DNA of 64,000 bases from Clostridiaceae bacterium Marseille-Q4149 (GTDB lineage: Bacteria > Bacillota > Clostridia > Oscillospirales > Oscillospiraceae): NCBI GenBank assembly GCA_018228685.1, contig CP073691.1, positions 2,170,001-2,234,000 on the forward strand. Reading direction: 5' to 3'. A model generated the notes under the pieces. The model ran no database searches, was not told the origin of the DNA, and saw only the letters and a program-made list of their open reading frames with translations. Positions 43,728 to 51,607 of the stretch are shown in pieces (within the stretch, counting starts at the first letter, position 1; each line of letters begins with the position of its first letter). The position numbers and the translations under genes are program-made.

Positions 43728-45383
43728 ATGTTAAGGGCAACCAACAAAATCACAGCGCTTTATTGCAGACTGTCCGTGGAGGACACCAAAGAAAAGGACG
43801 GCAAGGATGACCCGTCGAACTCCATCCAGCATCAGCAGATCATGTTAATGGAGTATGCAAAATCTCAGCACTTTCCGAACCCGACGTTCTTCATTGATGA
43901 CGGGTACAGTGGCGTGGATTTTTCCAACCGCCCCGGCTTTCAGAAAATGCTTGCGGAAATTGAAGCCGGTCATGTGGAAGTGGTGATTACGAAAGACCTC
44001 AGTAGGCTTGGTCGTAATTCCTCGCTGACAGGGCTTTATATCAACTACACGTTTCCTCAGTACGGCGTGCGGTATATTGCCATCAATGACCACTTCGACA
44101 CCATTGACCCCAACAGCACCGACAGCGACATGGCAGGCATCAAGAATTGGTTCAACGAGTGGTACGCCAAAGATACCAGCCGCAAAATCCGTGCCGTCAA
44201 CAAGGCAAAGGGGGAGCGCGGAGAGCGCTTGACCACCAACGTTCCCTACGGCTATAAACGTGACTCTGACGATCCTAAGAAATGGGTGATTGACGAGGAA
44301 GCTGCACAGGTCGTGAAGTGGATCTTTGCACTCTGCATGGAGGGAAAAGGGCCGAGCCAGACCGCCGCCCTACTGGAAAAGGAGAAGGTGCTGAACCCCA
44401 CCGCATACAAGCAGCGGGAGGGCAGAAAAACACCGCATCAGACCCCGGAGAACGAGCACCGCTGGCACGAAAGCACCGTTGCTTACATCCTCGAATACAT
44501 GGAGTACACAGGCTGCACGGTCAATTTCAAGACCTATACCAACTCCATCTGGGATAAAAAGCAGCGGGAGAACTCAATGGAGAATCGCAAGGTTTTCTAT
44601 AACACCCACCCGGCGATCATCTCTCTGGAAGTCTTTGATAAGGTGCAGGAGATTCGGCAGCAGCGGCACCGCAGAACAGCGACGGGGAAGAGCAATATGT
44701 TCTCCAGCTTGGTATTCTGCAACGACTGTAAGCAGAAGCTCTACTACTCCACCACCAGCTATTTTGAAAAGCGGCAGGACTTCTTCATCTGCTCCACCCA
44801 TCGTGCCAACAAGGACAAGTGCAGCGGACATTATATCCGTGCCGTTGTGCTGGAACAGATCGTCTGGAAGCACATTCAGGAGGTCATATCGGTAGTCACT
44901 CGCTACGAGGCCTATTTCCGTTCCGAGATGGAGCAAAAGCTTCGCATACAGAGCGAGGAATCGCTGCGGCTGTATCAAAAGCGGCTGGCACAGGCTGAGA
45001 AGCGAATCGGAGAACTTGACCGTCTTTTCATCCGCATTTACGAGGACAATGTAGCCGGTCGGCTGGACGATGAACGCTTTGCCATGATGAGTAGGAACTA
45101 CACCGAGGAACAGAAAGACCTCAAAGCCGAGGTCAAAGGTCTGCAACAGCAAATTCATGAACAGGAACAACAGGCAGAGAATATAGAGCAGTTTGTTCAG
45201 CGGGTAAAGAGGAACAGCACCCTCACGGAACTGACTCCCTATGCCCTCAGAGAGCTTGTGAAGGCGGTCTATGTGGATGCACCGGACAAGTCCAGTGGCA
45301 AGCGCAGACAGAAGGTACATATCGAGTACGACCTTGTGGGCTACATTCCCGTGGATGAACTGCTAAAAGCGGAACAGGCATGA
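43728..45383 (+). CDS. Large serine recombinase (TnpX-like)
   Basis: The 551-residue protein starts at ATG 43728 (AAAGGAGG 8 bp upstream). An upstream in-frame ATG at 43647 also has a GGAGG site and would add 27 residues. The N-terminal resolvase domain has ITALYCRLSVED with catalytic S16 and TKDLSRLGRNSS. The recombinase domain follows, then a zinc ribbon (FCNDCKQKLYYS ... CSTHRANKDKCSG), a coiled coil (about residues 410-500) and a DUF4368-like tail. It excises and inserts the element as a circle. It lies at the right end of the element, as in Tn4451-type transposons. Confidence 0.95.
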   Translation: MLRATNKITALYCRLSVEDTKEKDGKDDPSNSIQHQQIMLMEYAKSQHFPNPTFFIDDGYSGVDFSNRPGFQKMLAEIEAGHVEVVITKDLSRLGRNSSLTGLYINYTFPQYGVRYIAINDHFDTIDPNSTDSDMAGIKNWFNEWYAKDTSRKIRAVNKAKGERGERLTTNVPYGYKRDSDDPKKWVIDEEAAQVVKWIFALCMEGKGPSQTAALLEKEKVLNPTAYKQREGRKTPHQTPENEHRWHESTVAYILEYMEYTGCTVNFKTYTNSIWDKKQRENSMENRKVFYNTHPAIISLEVFDKVQEIRQQRHRRTATGKSNMFSSLVFCNDCKQKLYYSTTSYFEKRQDFFICSTHRANKDKCSGHYIRAVVLEQIVWKHIQEVISVVTRYEAYFRSEMEQKLRIQSEESLRLYQKRLAQAEKRIGELDRLFIRIYEDNVAGRLDDERFAMMSRNYTEEQKDLKAEVKGLQQQIHEQEQQAENIEQFVQRVKRNSTLTELTPYALRELVKAVYVDAPDKSSGKRRQKVHIEYDLVGYIPVDELLKAEQA

Positions 45384-45442
45384 CCGAGATCATGCCTGTT
45401 CCAAGAATTTTGAGTTTTACTGTCTTACCAGCAGGGGGCCTT

Positions 45443-45458
45443 GCCTGCCGCTGTTTTT
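45443..45458 (+). terminator. Right arm of the split terminator
   Basis: GCCTGCCGCTGTTTTT matches the arm at 38602-38617 and supplies the T-run. Together the two would make a 16-bp terminator stem for the NTPase gene. Confidence 0.7.
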
Positions 45459-45459
45459 C

Positions 45460-45518
45460 ATATTGGTTCACAAAGTCAACCCCCGGCAGAGCCGGTGGTT
45501 GACTTTGTGAACCAATAT
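45460..45518. repeat. 59-nt near-perfect palindrome
   Basis: Arms of 22 bp (ATATTGGTTCACAAAGTCAA.. at 45460-45481; its exact complement at 45497-45518) continue inwards through one mismatch to CCGGC-AGA-GCCGG. It is non-coding and lies just outside the mobile element. Confidence 0.92.
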
Positions 45519-45520
45519 AA

Positions 45521-45551
45521 GGCCCCCGCGCAGCGTGCTGCGCGGGGGGCC
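45521..45551 (-). terminator. Terminator of the GntR gene
   Basis: GGCCCCCGCGCAG / CTGCGCGGGGGGCC stem with CGTG loop, 14 bp past the gntR-type stop on the minus strand. Confidence 0.8.
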
Positions 45552-45565
45552 TTGCTGTTACTCTG

Positions 45566-46342
45566 TCAGTCAATGGTGCGGGTGAAGCTCATGCCGCTTT
45601 TCTGCATATGCACGTCCAGCCGGACCCGGTCGCCCCGGATATAGCTGCGGGTATACTCATAAATGCGGCCGTCCTCGGTGCGGGTGCGGCGCTGGTGATA
45701 AAAGGCGCAGCTGCCCGGCTCCACCCCCAGCAGGCTGGCCCGGGGGGCGTCCAGGATCACGGATTCATAGCTGTCCTCGGCGGAAAAGGGTGTGATCCCC
45801 ACATGATACAGCAGGCTGTAAAAGCTGTGAGTCTGGACCATTTCCCGGGTGAGGTTGGGATAGATGTACTGGGGATAGTAGGAGGTTTCCAGGATCAGCG
45901 GCTCCCCGTCCACGTTGCGGACACGGGTGAAGCAATACACCGGGGTTCCCTCCTGCAGGTCCATCCGCTGGCAGATGGCCCGGGTGGGGATCACCACGCC
46001 GAAATCCACCAGGGTGGATGACGGCGTCTTGCCCAGGGACGACACCTCCGTGGTGAAGGAATAGCGCACGCCCCGGCGGTTGTTGTTGGGGTCGGCCACA
46101 AAGGTGCCCTTGCCCCGCTTGCGGACCACCAGTCCCTCGTCCTCCAGCTCGCCGATGGCCTGGCGGGCGGTGTTTCGGCTGATATCCAGCGCCCGGCACA
46201 GCTCCGCCTCCGACGGCAACAGGTCCCCGATTTTCAGCGCGCCGGAGGAGATCTCCCGCTTGATGATGCCCACCAGCTGGGCGTACAGGGGAATGTTGCT
46301 GCTCAGGGACAGCTTGCTGTCCAGGATCGCATTGTGTTCCAT
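45566..46342 (-). CDS. GntR/HutC-family transcriptional regulator
   Basis: The 258-residue regulator starts at ATG 46342 (AAGGTAGG). The N-terminal winged HTH is typical GntR (IPLYAQLVGIIKREISSGAL, LPSEAELCRALDISRNTARQ, RKRGKGTFVADP). The C-terminal UTRA domain (residues 95-250) binds a small effector, often a sugar phosphate or histidine-pathway compound. No target operon is adjacent, because its neighbours are the mobile element and a two-component system. It likely acts elsewhere or on itself. Confidence 0.93.
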   Translation of the reverse strand: MEHNAILDSKLSLSSNIPLYAQLVGIIKREISSGALKIGDLLPSEAELCRALDISRNTARQAIGELEDEGLVVRKRGKGTFVADPNNNRRGVRYSFTTEVSSLGKTPSSTLVDFGVVIPTRAICQRMDLQEGTPVYCFTRVRNVDGEPLILETSYYPQYIYPNLTREMVQTHSFYSLLYHVGITPFSAEDSYESVILDAPRASLLGVEPGSCAFYHQRRTRTEDGRIYEYTRSYIRGDRVRLDVHMQKSGMSFTRTID

Positions 46343-46499
46343 AAGATAAGACCTACCTTCTCCGGCACCATGTTGTACCGCATACATTTGGGATATTCTG
46401 ATTGTACCATATACATCCGGAAAAAGATAGCCCCTATTTTACAAATTTATGACATAGATTTTATGTATTTCGCCAATCACCCTCCGGAAGTGGACGGTC

Positions 46500-47207
46500 T
46501 CAGTCTCCCTCCCGCATGCGGTAGCCCACGCCCACCTCGGTGAAGATGTACTGGGGCTGGCCGGGGGTGTCCTCGATCTTGCGGCGGATATTGGCCATGT
46601 TCACCCGGAGGATCTGGTTGTCGGCCTTGGCCTTGGGGCCCCACAGCTCCCGGATGATGAAGTCATAGGTCAGCACCTTGCCGGCATATTTGCCCAGCAG
46701 GGCCACGATCTTGTATTCGTTCACCGTCAGCTTGGCGTTTTCGCCCCGGATCAGCACCTGGTGCTTGTCATAGTCGATGGTCAGGTCCCCGGCGGTGAAT
46801 TTGCCGGACTGGGCGATCTGGGAGTTGGCCAGGGTGGTGCGGGTATGGCGGATGGCGGTGCGGATGCGGGCCAGCAGCTCGGAGGTGCCGAAGGGCTTCA
46901 CCAGATAGTCGTCGGCCCCGTAATCCAGCGCATCCACCTTGTCGTGCTCGTGGTTCCGGGCGGACACCACCACCACCGGAAGATTGGACCACTTGCGCAC
47001 GGACTTGAGCACCTCCATGCCGTCCATATCCGGCAGACCCAGGTCCAGGACGATCAGGTCCGGGCAGTGGGAGGCGATCATGGTCAGCGCTTCTTCACCG
47101 CTGCCCACAATGATGGTATCGTATCCGCTGGCGTTGAGGACCATGGAGATGAAATTGCTGATGCTCTGCTCATCCTCCACGATCAGAACCTTATCCTTGA
47201 TCTTCAT
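46500..47207 (-). CDS. kdpE: KdpE-like OmpR-family response regulator
   Basis: The 235-residue protein starts at ATG 47207 (GAGGAGG 6 bp upstream) rather than the ATG two codons earlier. The receiver domain has D11-D12-type acidic residues (LIVEDEQ), phospho-acceptor D55 in VLDLGLPDMDG and the KPF lysine. The winged-helix output domain (LTVNEYKIVALLGKYAGKVL, ending FTEVGVGYRMREGD) is closest to KdpE. It overlaps the sensor kinase gene by 17 bp. Potassium-transport genes are not in view, so the regulated process could differ. Confidence 0.9.
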   Translation of the reverse strand: MKIKDKVLIVEDEQSISNFISMVLNASGYDTIIVGSGEEALTMIASHCPDLIVLDLGLPDMDGMEVLKSVRKWSNLPVVVVSARNHEHDKVDALDYGADDYLVKPFGTSELLARIRTAIRHTRTTLANSQIAQSGKFTAGDLTIDYDKHQVLIRGENAKLTVNEYKIVALLGKYAGKVLTYDFIIRELWGPKAKADNQILRVNMANIRRKIEDTPGQPQYIFTEVGVGYRMREGD

Positions 47208-48321
47208 GTTCATCCTCCTCCAGGGGCAGGTCCACCGTGAACCGGGCGCCGCCCCCCTTGATATTTTCTCCTTTTATTTTGCCGCAGTGGGCTGCCACCA
47301 CGGTTTTGCACACAGACAGGCCGATGCCCATGCTGCGGGTGCTGTCCCCCTTCTGGGCGCTCTGGGTGCCGTCGAACAGGTTGTGCAGCCGTCCCTCCGG
47401 GATGCCCCGGCCATTGTCGCACACAGTGAACCGGGCCCATTTCCCCCGTTTTTCCAGGGATACCACCACCCGGGTGGTGGTGACGCCGTGGACGGCGGCG
47501 TTTTCCAGAAGGTTCGTCATCACCTGCTGGATCAGCAGCGGGTCCATGGGCACCAGGAAGAACTCCTCCGGAAGCTCCACCCGGACGTCGATCTGCGGAT
47601 ACTGCCGCCGGAATTTGCCCACAGCGCCCTCAATGACCTCCTCCGCTGCCTCTGGGGTCTTGGTGACCCGGGCGTCCTCTCCCGCGCCGATGCGGGTGAT
47701 GGACAGGAGGTTCTCCACAATGTGGATCAGCCACTGGGCCTCCTCGTTGGCATTTTTCAGCAGCTCCCGCCGCTGCTGGGGCGTCAGGACGTCATCCTGC
47801 TCCAGCAGGACGTTGGTGGCCCCCACGATGCCCGTCAGCGGGGTGCGGATGTCGTGGGACACCGCCCGCAGCAGGTTGCTGTGGATCTTCTCCCGCTCCG
47901 CCTCCCGCTCCATCTCGCTGACCTTCTTGGCCCGGCTGGTAACGATACCGGTCGCCACGCAGATGGTCATCATCACCAGGAACGTCAGCGGAAAGCCCGC
48001 CAGCGTGAAGCTGACCTCCCAGAAGGGCGGGGTGAAGATGTAGTCCACGCTGAGCACGGCGAACACCGCGATGGTCAGGCTGAAGAAAAACCCGTCCGTC
48101 AGCAGGGCCGTCAGAAACACATCCAGCAGGAAGATCATGGACACATAGCTGGTGTCGTTGTTGGGGTCGAAGTTCCGCAGCACCAGACAGAACCCCACCG
48201 AGATCAGATACAGCGACACGGATACGATAAAATCCTTTCCGGAATAAGACAGCAGGTCCGTCCGGAACAGGCGAGTCCGCCTCAGCCACTCGTCGGGCCA
48301 GCGGATCTGAAAGCGCTTCAT
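47191..48321 (-). CDS. kdpD: KdpD-like sensor histidine kinase lacking the N-terminal sensory domains
   Basis: The 376-residue kinase has four membrane helices (about residues 33-50, 58-76, 79-96 and 108-128), the DUF4118-type membrane unit of KdpD. The HisKA box LLRAVSHDIRTPLTGIVGA has H156, and the ATPase domain has NLLENAAVHG, VCDNGRGIPEG and STRSMGIGLSVCK. Classical KdpD (about 900 residues) has a KdpD/Usp region before the membrane part; here only the membrane and kinase parts exist. Start ATG 48321 follows GGGGAGGGG. Confidence 0.9.
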   Translation of the reverse strand: MKRFQIRWPDEWLRRTRLFRTDLLSYSGKDFIVSVSLYLISVGFCLVLRNFDPNNDTSYVSMIFLLDVFLTALLTDGFFFSLTIAVFAVLSVDYIFTPPFWEVSFTLAGFPLTFLVMMTICVATGIVTSRAKKVSEMEREAEREKIHSNLLRAVSHDIRTPLTGIVGATNVLLEQDDVLTPQQRRELLKNANEEAQWLIHIVENLLSITRIGAGEDARVTKTPEAAEEVIEGAVGKFRRQYPQIDVRVELPEEFFLVPMDPLLIQQVMTNLLENAAVHGVTTTRVVVSLEKRGKWARFTVCDNGRGIPEGRLHNLFDGTQSAQKGDSTRSMGIGLSVCKTVVAAHCGKIKGENIKGGGARFTVDLPLEEDEHEDQG

Positions 48322-48357
48322 GGCTGTTTTTCCCCTCCCCGCGCCTGTAATGTCATT

Positions 48358-48402
48358 ATTGTACCATATTTCGGCGTTAAGAAAACGCTAAAATCATGTT
48401 AA
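48358..48402 (-). promoter_or_regulatory. kdpD promoter with three 11-bp-phased half sites
   Basis: On the minus strand, TTAACA (48402-48397), TTAGCG (48391-48386) and TTAACG (48380-48375) are each separated by 5 nt, ending 11 bp before a TACAAT -10 element (48363-48358). OmpR-family regulators typically bind such 11-bp direct repeats, so autoregulation by the response regulator is likely. Confidence 0.65.
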
Positions 48403-48455
48403 GAAGCGAAATTTTTTCGGCAGGATCCGCGCATGTAAAATATCACAGCCGGGGG

Positions 48456-48484
48456 TTGCAATTTCCCCTGCCGCCCTGTATAAT
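48456..48484 (+). promoter_or_regulatory. Promoter of the B12-riboswitch operon
   Basis: TTGCAA (48456-48461), a 17-bp spacer and a perfect TATAAT (48479-48484) place the transcript start near 48491, just before the riboswitch. Confidence 0.88.
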
Positions 48485-48501
48485 AAATTCGACATACTCC
48501 A

Positions 48502-48706
48502 CCAGAGGCAATGTGGCCGCAAAGGCCCCCTGCGGGTCAGGCGCATTGATGAACAAGGGAATGGGGACGAGCCCCGCGTTGACCAACACCGTGTGTACCA
48601 AGGCATCTGTCCGTCGGCGAAAGCCGGTCATTGGAAGGCACTCCTTCTGAGAAGGCAGGACAGACCCGCCGCTTGAGGTACGAGTCGGGAGACCTACTGT
48701 GTGCAC
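48502..48706 (+). promoter_or_regulatory. Cobalamin riboswitch
   Basis: Conserved blocks of the cobalamin aptamer appear in the right order: AAGGGAATGGGGACGAGCCC followed by CGCGTTGACC (consensus GGGAA..GGUG.AA..CC..GC.G..CC), the CCGTGTGTACC stretch, GCCGGTCATTGG with the later GAGAAGGCAGG, and the B12 box ACGAGTCGGGAGACC at about 48681-48695. A perfect intrinsic terminator follows before the first start codon. Binding of B12 would be expected to favour termination, so the operon should be on when B12 is scarce. Boundaries are approximate. Confidence 0.9.
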
Positions 48707-48729
48707 ACGAATAATTTCCAAAAACGGTT

Positions 48730-48768
48730 ATGGTGTTATTCTGTGATGGCAGAATAACACCATTTTTT
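48730..48768 (+). terminator. Riboswitch expression-platform terminator
   Basis: A perfect 14-bp stem (ATGGTGTTATTCTG / CAGAATAACACCAT) with a 6-nt loop and TTTTTT lies 22 bp before the first start codon. A competing antiterminator was not resolved by eye. Confidence 0.92.
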
Positions 48769-48789
48769 GTTTATCCGGGAGGAAACGGT

Positions 48790-50543
48790 ATGAAAAATCG
48801 CAAAACCTATCTTCTGCGGGGACTGCTGGTGCTTCTGGCGGCGGCCCTGGTGCTGGCGGCGGCCCTGCCGGGGCTGGGCCTGTCCACCGGTGGCCCCACG
48901 CCCCTTCCCCAGGCCCAGGCGGACCCCCTGCGCCCGGAGGGACAGTCCCAATCGCCCCAGACGCCTCCGGACCAGCCGGAAGAACCGGACACCCCCGAGG
49001 AGCCCCAGGAGCCGGAACAGCCGGATACCCCGGATCAGCCCGACCAGCCGGACACCCCCCAGGACCCGGATACTCCGCCCGAGGACCCCGGCCAGGACCC
49101 GGACCCGGACGCCCCGCCCAAGGACGACGGCCCCCGGGACGACACCGGCGGTACCGATCCCACCCCGGCCCCTCTGACGACGCCTCCCCCCGGATCGTCA
49201 CGGACCTGTGCAGCGGTGAGATCACCTATGACCAGCTCACCGACGACACCCTGCATTTTTACGCCTATATTCTCAACGCCAACGGCCAGACCCTGAAGGT
49301 CAAGCTCCGCAACAGCCAGACCTCCCAGAACGGCCAGTACCTTACCGCCGACGGCCGGAACTATCAGGCCCGGCTCTGCCGGGGCGAGACCAACTACTTC
49401 ACCCTCTACCGCAAGGACGGCAATAAAACCGTCCAGGAGGTGAACTACGCCATCCGCTACGCGGCCCAGAAGGCCGACGAGCGCCACCCCACCATCGGCG
49501 ACCATCCCCCCACCATCGTCACCAACTTAGAGGGCGTCACCGAAACCACCAACCGCAACTTCACCCTGACGGTGCAGGCCACCGCCTACACCGGCCGCTC
49601 CCTGCCGGAGAGCAATATCCAGGTATACCTGGACGGCAAGCGAGTCCTTCAGCCCACCGGCAACCCGGTGTTCGAGTACCAGCTTCGCTTCCCCGACCCC
49701 TTCTCCGGCGACAGCGAGGCCCACACCATCTCCATCCGGGCCTGGGACGGCCAGGGCAACTCCCGCTATGTGTCCTACCGCATCATCTACCGCTTTGTGG
49801 ACACCGGCGACGTCATCGGCACGGCCTATGTGGTCCTGGACATCACCACCATGGGCATGGGCCTGCCGGAGGAGCCCTTTGCCGTTCAGGTGCGCCAGAA
49901 CGTTCCGGCGTCCTACGCCGTTATGGAGGCCCTGGAGGAGTGGGGCTATGAATACGAATACAGCGGCTCCCCGGACGTCGGGTTCTATCTGCGCCGCATC
50001 AGCCGGGCGGGGTTCATGGACTATCCCGACATCCCGGAAAACCTCTGGGCCAAAATCCTCCGGGACGGCCTGAACCTCACCGGCCAGCACGACAACGACA
50101 GCCTGGGCGAGTTCGACTATACCCAGGGCTCCGGCTGGATGTACTCCATCGGTGGCCAGACCTACGCCGGAAAGGGCCTGTCCAATTACTTCCTGTCCTC
50201 CGGCGACACCCTGTATCTGCGCTTCACCCTGGCCTACGGCAAGGACATCGGCGGCTATGACGCCACCGGCGGCAATTACGGGGCCCTGTCCACCTACTGC
50301 GGCCGCTGGATCAACGGCCAGTACATCGACGAGCACCGCTGGGGCCAGCCCCAGCAGACCACGGCCCCGGACTGCACCCACCCCGGCCAGGCCGCCGTCA
50401 CCTGCCAGGTGTGCGGCGACGTGAGCCGGACCCAGGAAATTCCGGCCCTGGGCCACGACTTCCAGGAAACGGAGCGCCGGGACGGCGTCATCATCTATAC
50501 CTGCTCCCGATGTGGGGAGCGGAAGGAGGAGCCCATTCCATGA
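48790..50543 (+). CDS. Secreted DUF4430 (transcobalamin C-terminal-like) protein, apparent frameshift
   Basis: Starts at ATG 48790 after GGGAGGAAA. The first frame gives a signal/anchor helix (LLVLLAAALVLAAALPGLGL) and a Pro/Asp/Glu linker. Between about 49165 and 49195, in C-rich sequence, sense coding moves by -1 to the frame ending at 50543. That frame holds an Ig-like part (TETTNRNFTLTVQATAYTG), a DUF4430 domain around 49860-50270 (SYAVMEALEEWGYEYEYS ... YTQGSGWMYSIGGQ) and a CxxC-rich tail (TCQVCGD, CSRCGE). Joined, the product is about 584 residues. DUF4430 resembles the B12-binding C-terminal domain of transcobalamin. Sequencing error, true mutation and programmed shifting are all possible. 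The stop overlaps the next start (ATGA). Confidence 0.82.
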
Positions 50544-51607
50544 GAAGATCCCTGGCAGGCGCTCTGCTGGCCCTGATGCTGGCGGCGGCGCTGATCTGCC
50601 CCGCCTGGGGGGAGGATTTCCGCCCCCTGCTGGAAAACCGGCCCCTGACGGCGGGAGACTCCGTATCCGACTGGCTGGCCGTCGCCTCCGGCCGGGCCGG
50701 GCTTCAGCGGCCGGACTATCTCCGGGATCTGGAGTCCTATGTCACCTCCATGTACCGGGAAAACGGCGGTCTGGACCGCATCAAGGCCACCGAGTGGCAC
50801 CGCATCACCCTGGCGGTGCAGGCCCAGGGCGGGGACCCCACCGCCTTTGGCCGGGACCGGGAGGGAAAGCCCATCGACCTGGTAGCCGAGGGGACCTATA
50901 ACTGGTCCCGCTCCCGCTCCCTGGGGGCCCAGGGACTCAACGGCTGGATTTTCGCCCTGATTACTCTGGACAGCGGCGGCTTCGCCGTGCCGGAGGGGGC
51001 GGCCTATACCCGGGAGGATATGCGCCGGGCCATTCTGGCGGCCCAGACAGAGGAAGGGGCCTTCGGCCTCTCCGCCGGGACGGCGGACGTGGACATCACG
51101 GCCATGGCCCTGCAGGCTCTGTCCCCCTATCAGGAGGACGCCGCCACGGCGGAGGCCATCCGCCGGGGGCTGGCGTGGCTGTCCGGCCAGCAGACGGAAA
51201 ACGGCGACTTCGTCAGCTGGGGAGACCCCAACGCCGAAAGCACCGCCCAGGTGCTCATCGCCCTGTGCAGTCTGGGCTTGGACCCGGAAACGGATGCCCG
51301 GTTTATCCAGAATGGCCGCACCCTCCGGGACGGACTGCTGTCCTATCGCACCCGGGAGGGCCTGTTCCGCCACACGGCGGAGGGCCTCGAGGACCTGATG
51401 GCCACCGAGCAGGCCATTCTGGCCCTGCAGGCCCTGGACCGGCTCCGGGCAGGCCAGGGGCGGCTGTATGACCTGCGGGATATCCCCCCGGCGGTCTCCG
51501 CCCATGCCTCCCCCCTTCCCTGGCTCATCGCCGGGGCGGCGGGCCTGGCGGCGGCGGGCATTGTCATCATCGTTATAAGAAAGAGGAAACGCGTATGTAC
51601 GAAATAA
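50540..51607 (+). CDS. Membrane-anchored alpha/alpha-toroid (transcobalamin N-terminal-like) protein
   Basis: The 355-residue protein has a signal peptide (residues 1-24, LMLAAALICPAWG). The body is built of prenyltransferase/terpenoid-cyclase-type helical repeats (DVDITAMALQALSPY, ESTAQVLIALCSLGLDP, LMATEQAILALQALDRL). A C-terminal membrane helix follows (WLIAGAAGLAAAGIVIIVI) with a basic end. Mammalian intrinsic factor and transcobalamin join such a helical barrel to a DUF4430-like domain to clamp B12; here the two halves are on adjacent genes. It is coupled to both neighbours (4-bp and 13-bp overlaps). The corrinoid-binding role is inferred from domain pairing and the riboswitch. Confidence 0.85.
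   Translation: MRRSLAGALLALMLAAALICPAWGEDFRPLLENRPLTAGDSVSDWLAVASGRAGLQRPDYLRDLESYVTSMYRENGGLDRIKATEWHRITLAVQAQGGDPTAFGRDREGKPIDLVAEGTYNWSRSRSLGAQGLNGWIFALITLDSGGFAVPEGAAYTREDMRRAILAAQTEEGAFGLSAGTADVDITAMALQALSPYQEDAATAEAIRRGLAWLSGQQTENGDFVSWGDPNAESTAQVLIALCSLGLDPETDARFIQNGRTLRDGLLSYRTREGLFRHTAEGLEDLMATEQAILALQALDRLRAGQGRLYDLRDIPPAVSAHASPLPWLIAGAAGLAAAGIVIIVIRKRKRVCTK

Larger units (their letters stand above)
38634..45427 (+). mobile_element. Serine-recombinase mobile element carrying McrBC
   Basis: The 6.8-kb segment is bounded by 11-bp perfect inverted repeats, TAAGACAGTAA (38634-38644) and TTACTGTCTTA (45417-45427). It is visibly AT-richer than its surroundings. It encodes mcrB, mcrC, a MobC-like protein, a small acidic protein and a large serine recombinase 33 bp from the right end, as in Tn4451-type mobilizable transposons. 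No relaxase or conjugation genes are present, so it is a reduced element. The crossover dinucleotide is not certain: GA precedes the left repeat and CC follows the right one. Confidence 0.8.

Noticed and set aside
45434..45555. 11-bp direct repeat GGGGGCCTTGC at 45434 and 45545 as element attachment sites
   Set aside because: The copies lie outside the inverted repeats that bound the element and are parts of terminator-like GC stems; the left side of the element has no matching copy.
49168..49191. Programmed -1 ribosomal frameshift site
   Set aside because: The C-runs do not form a standard X_XXY_YYZ slippery heptamer in the required frame and no clear downstream pseudoknot was seen; an indel is simpler, though not excluded.
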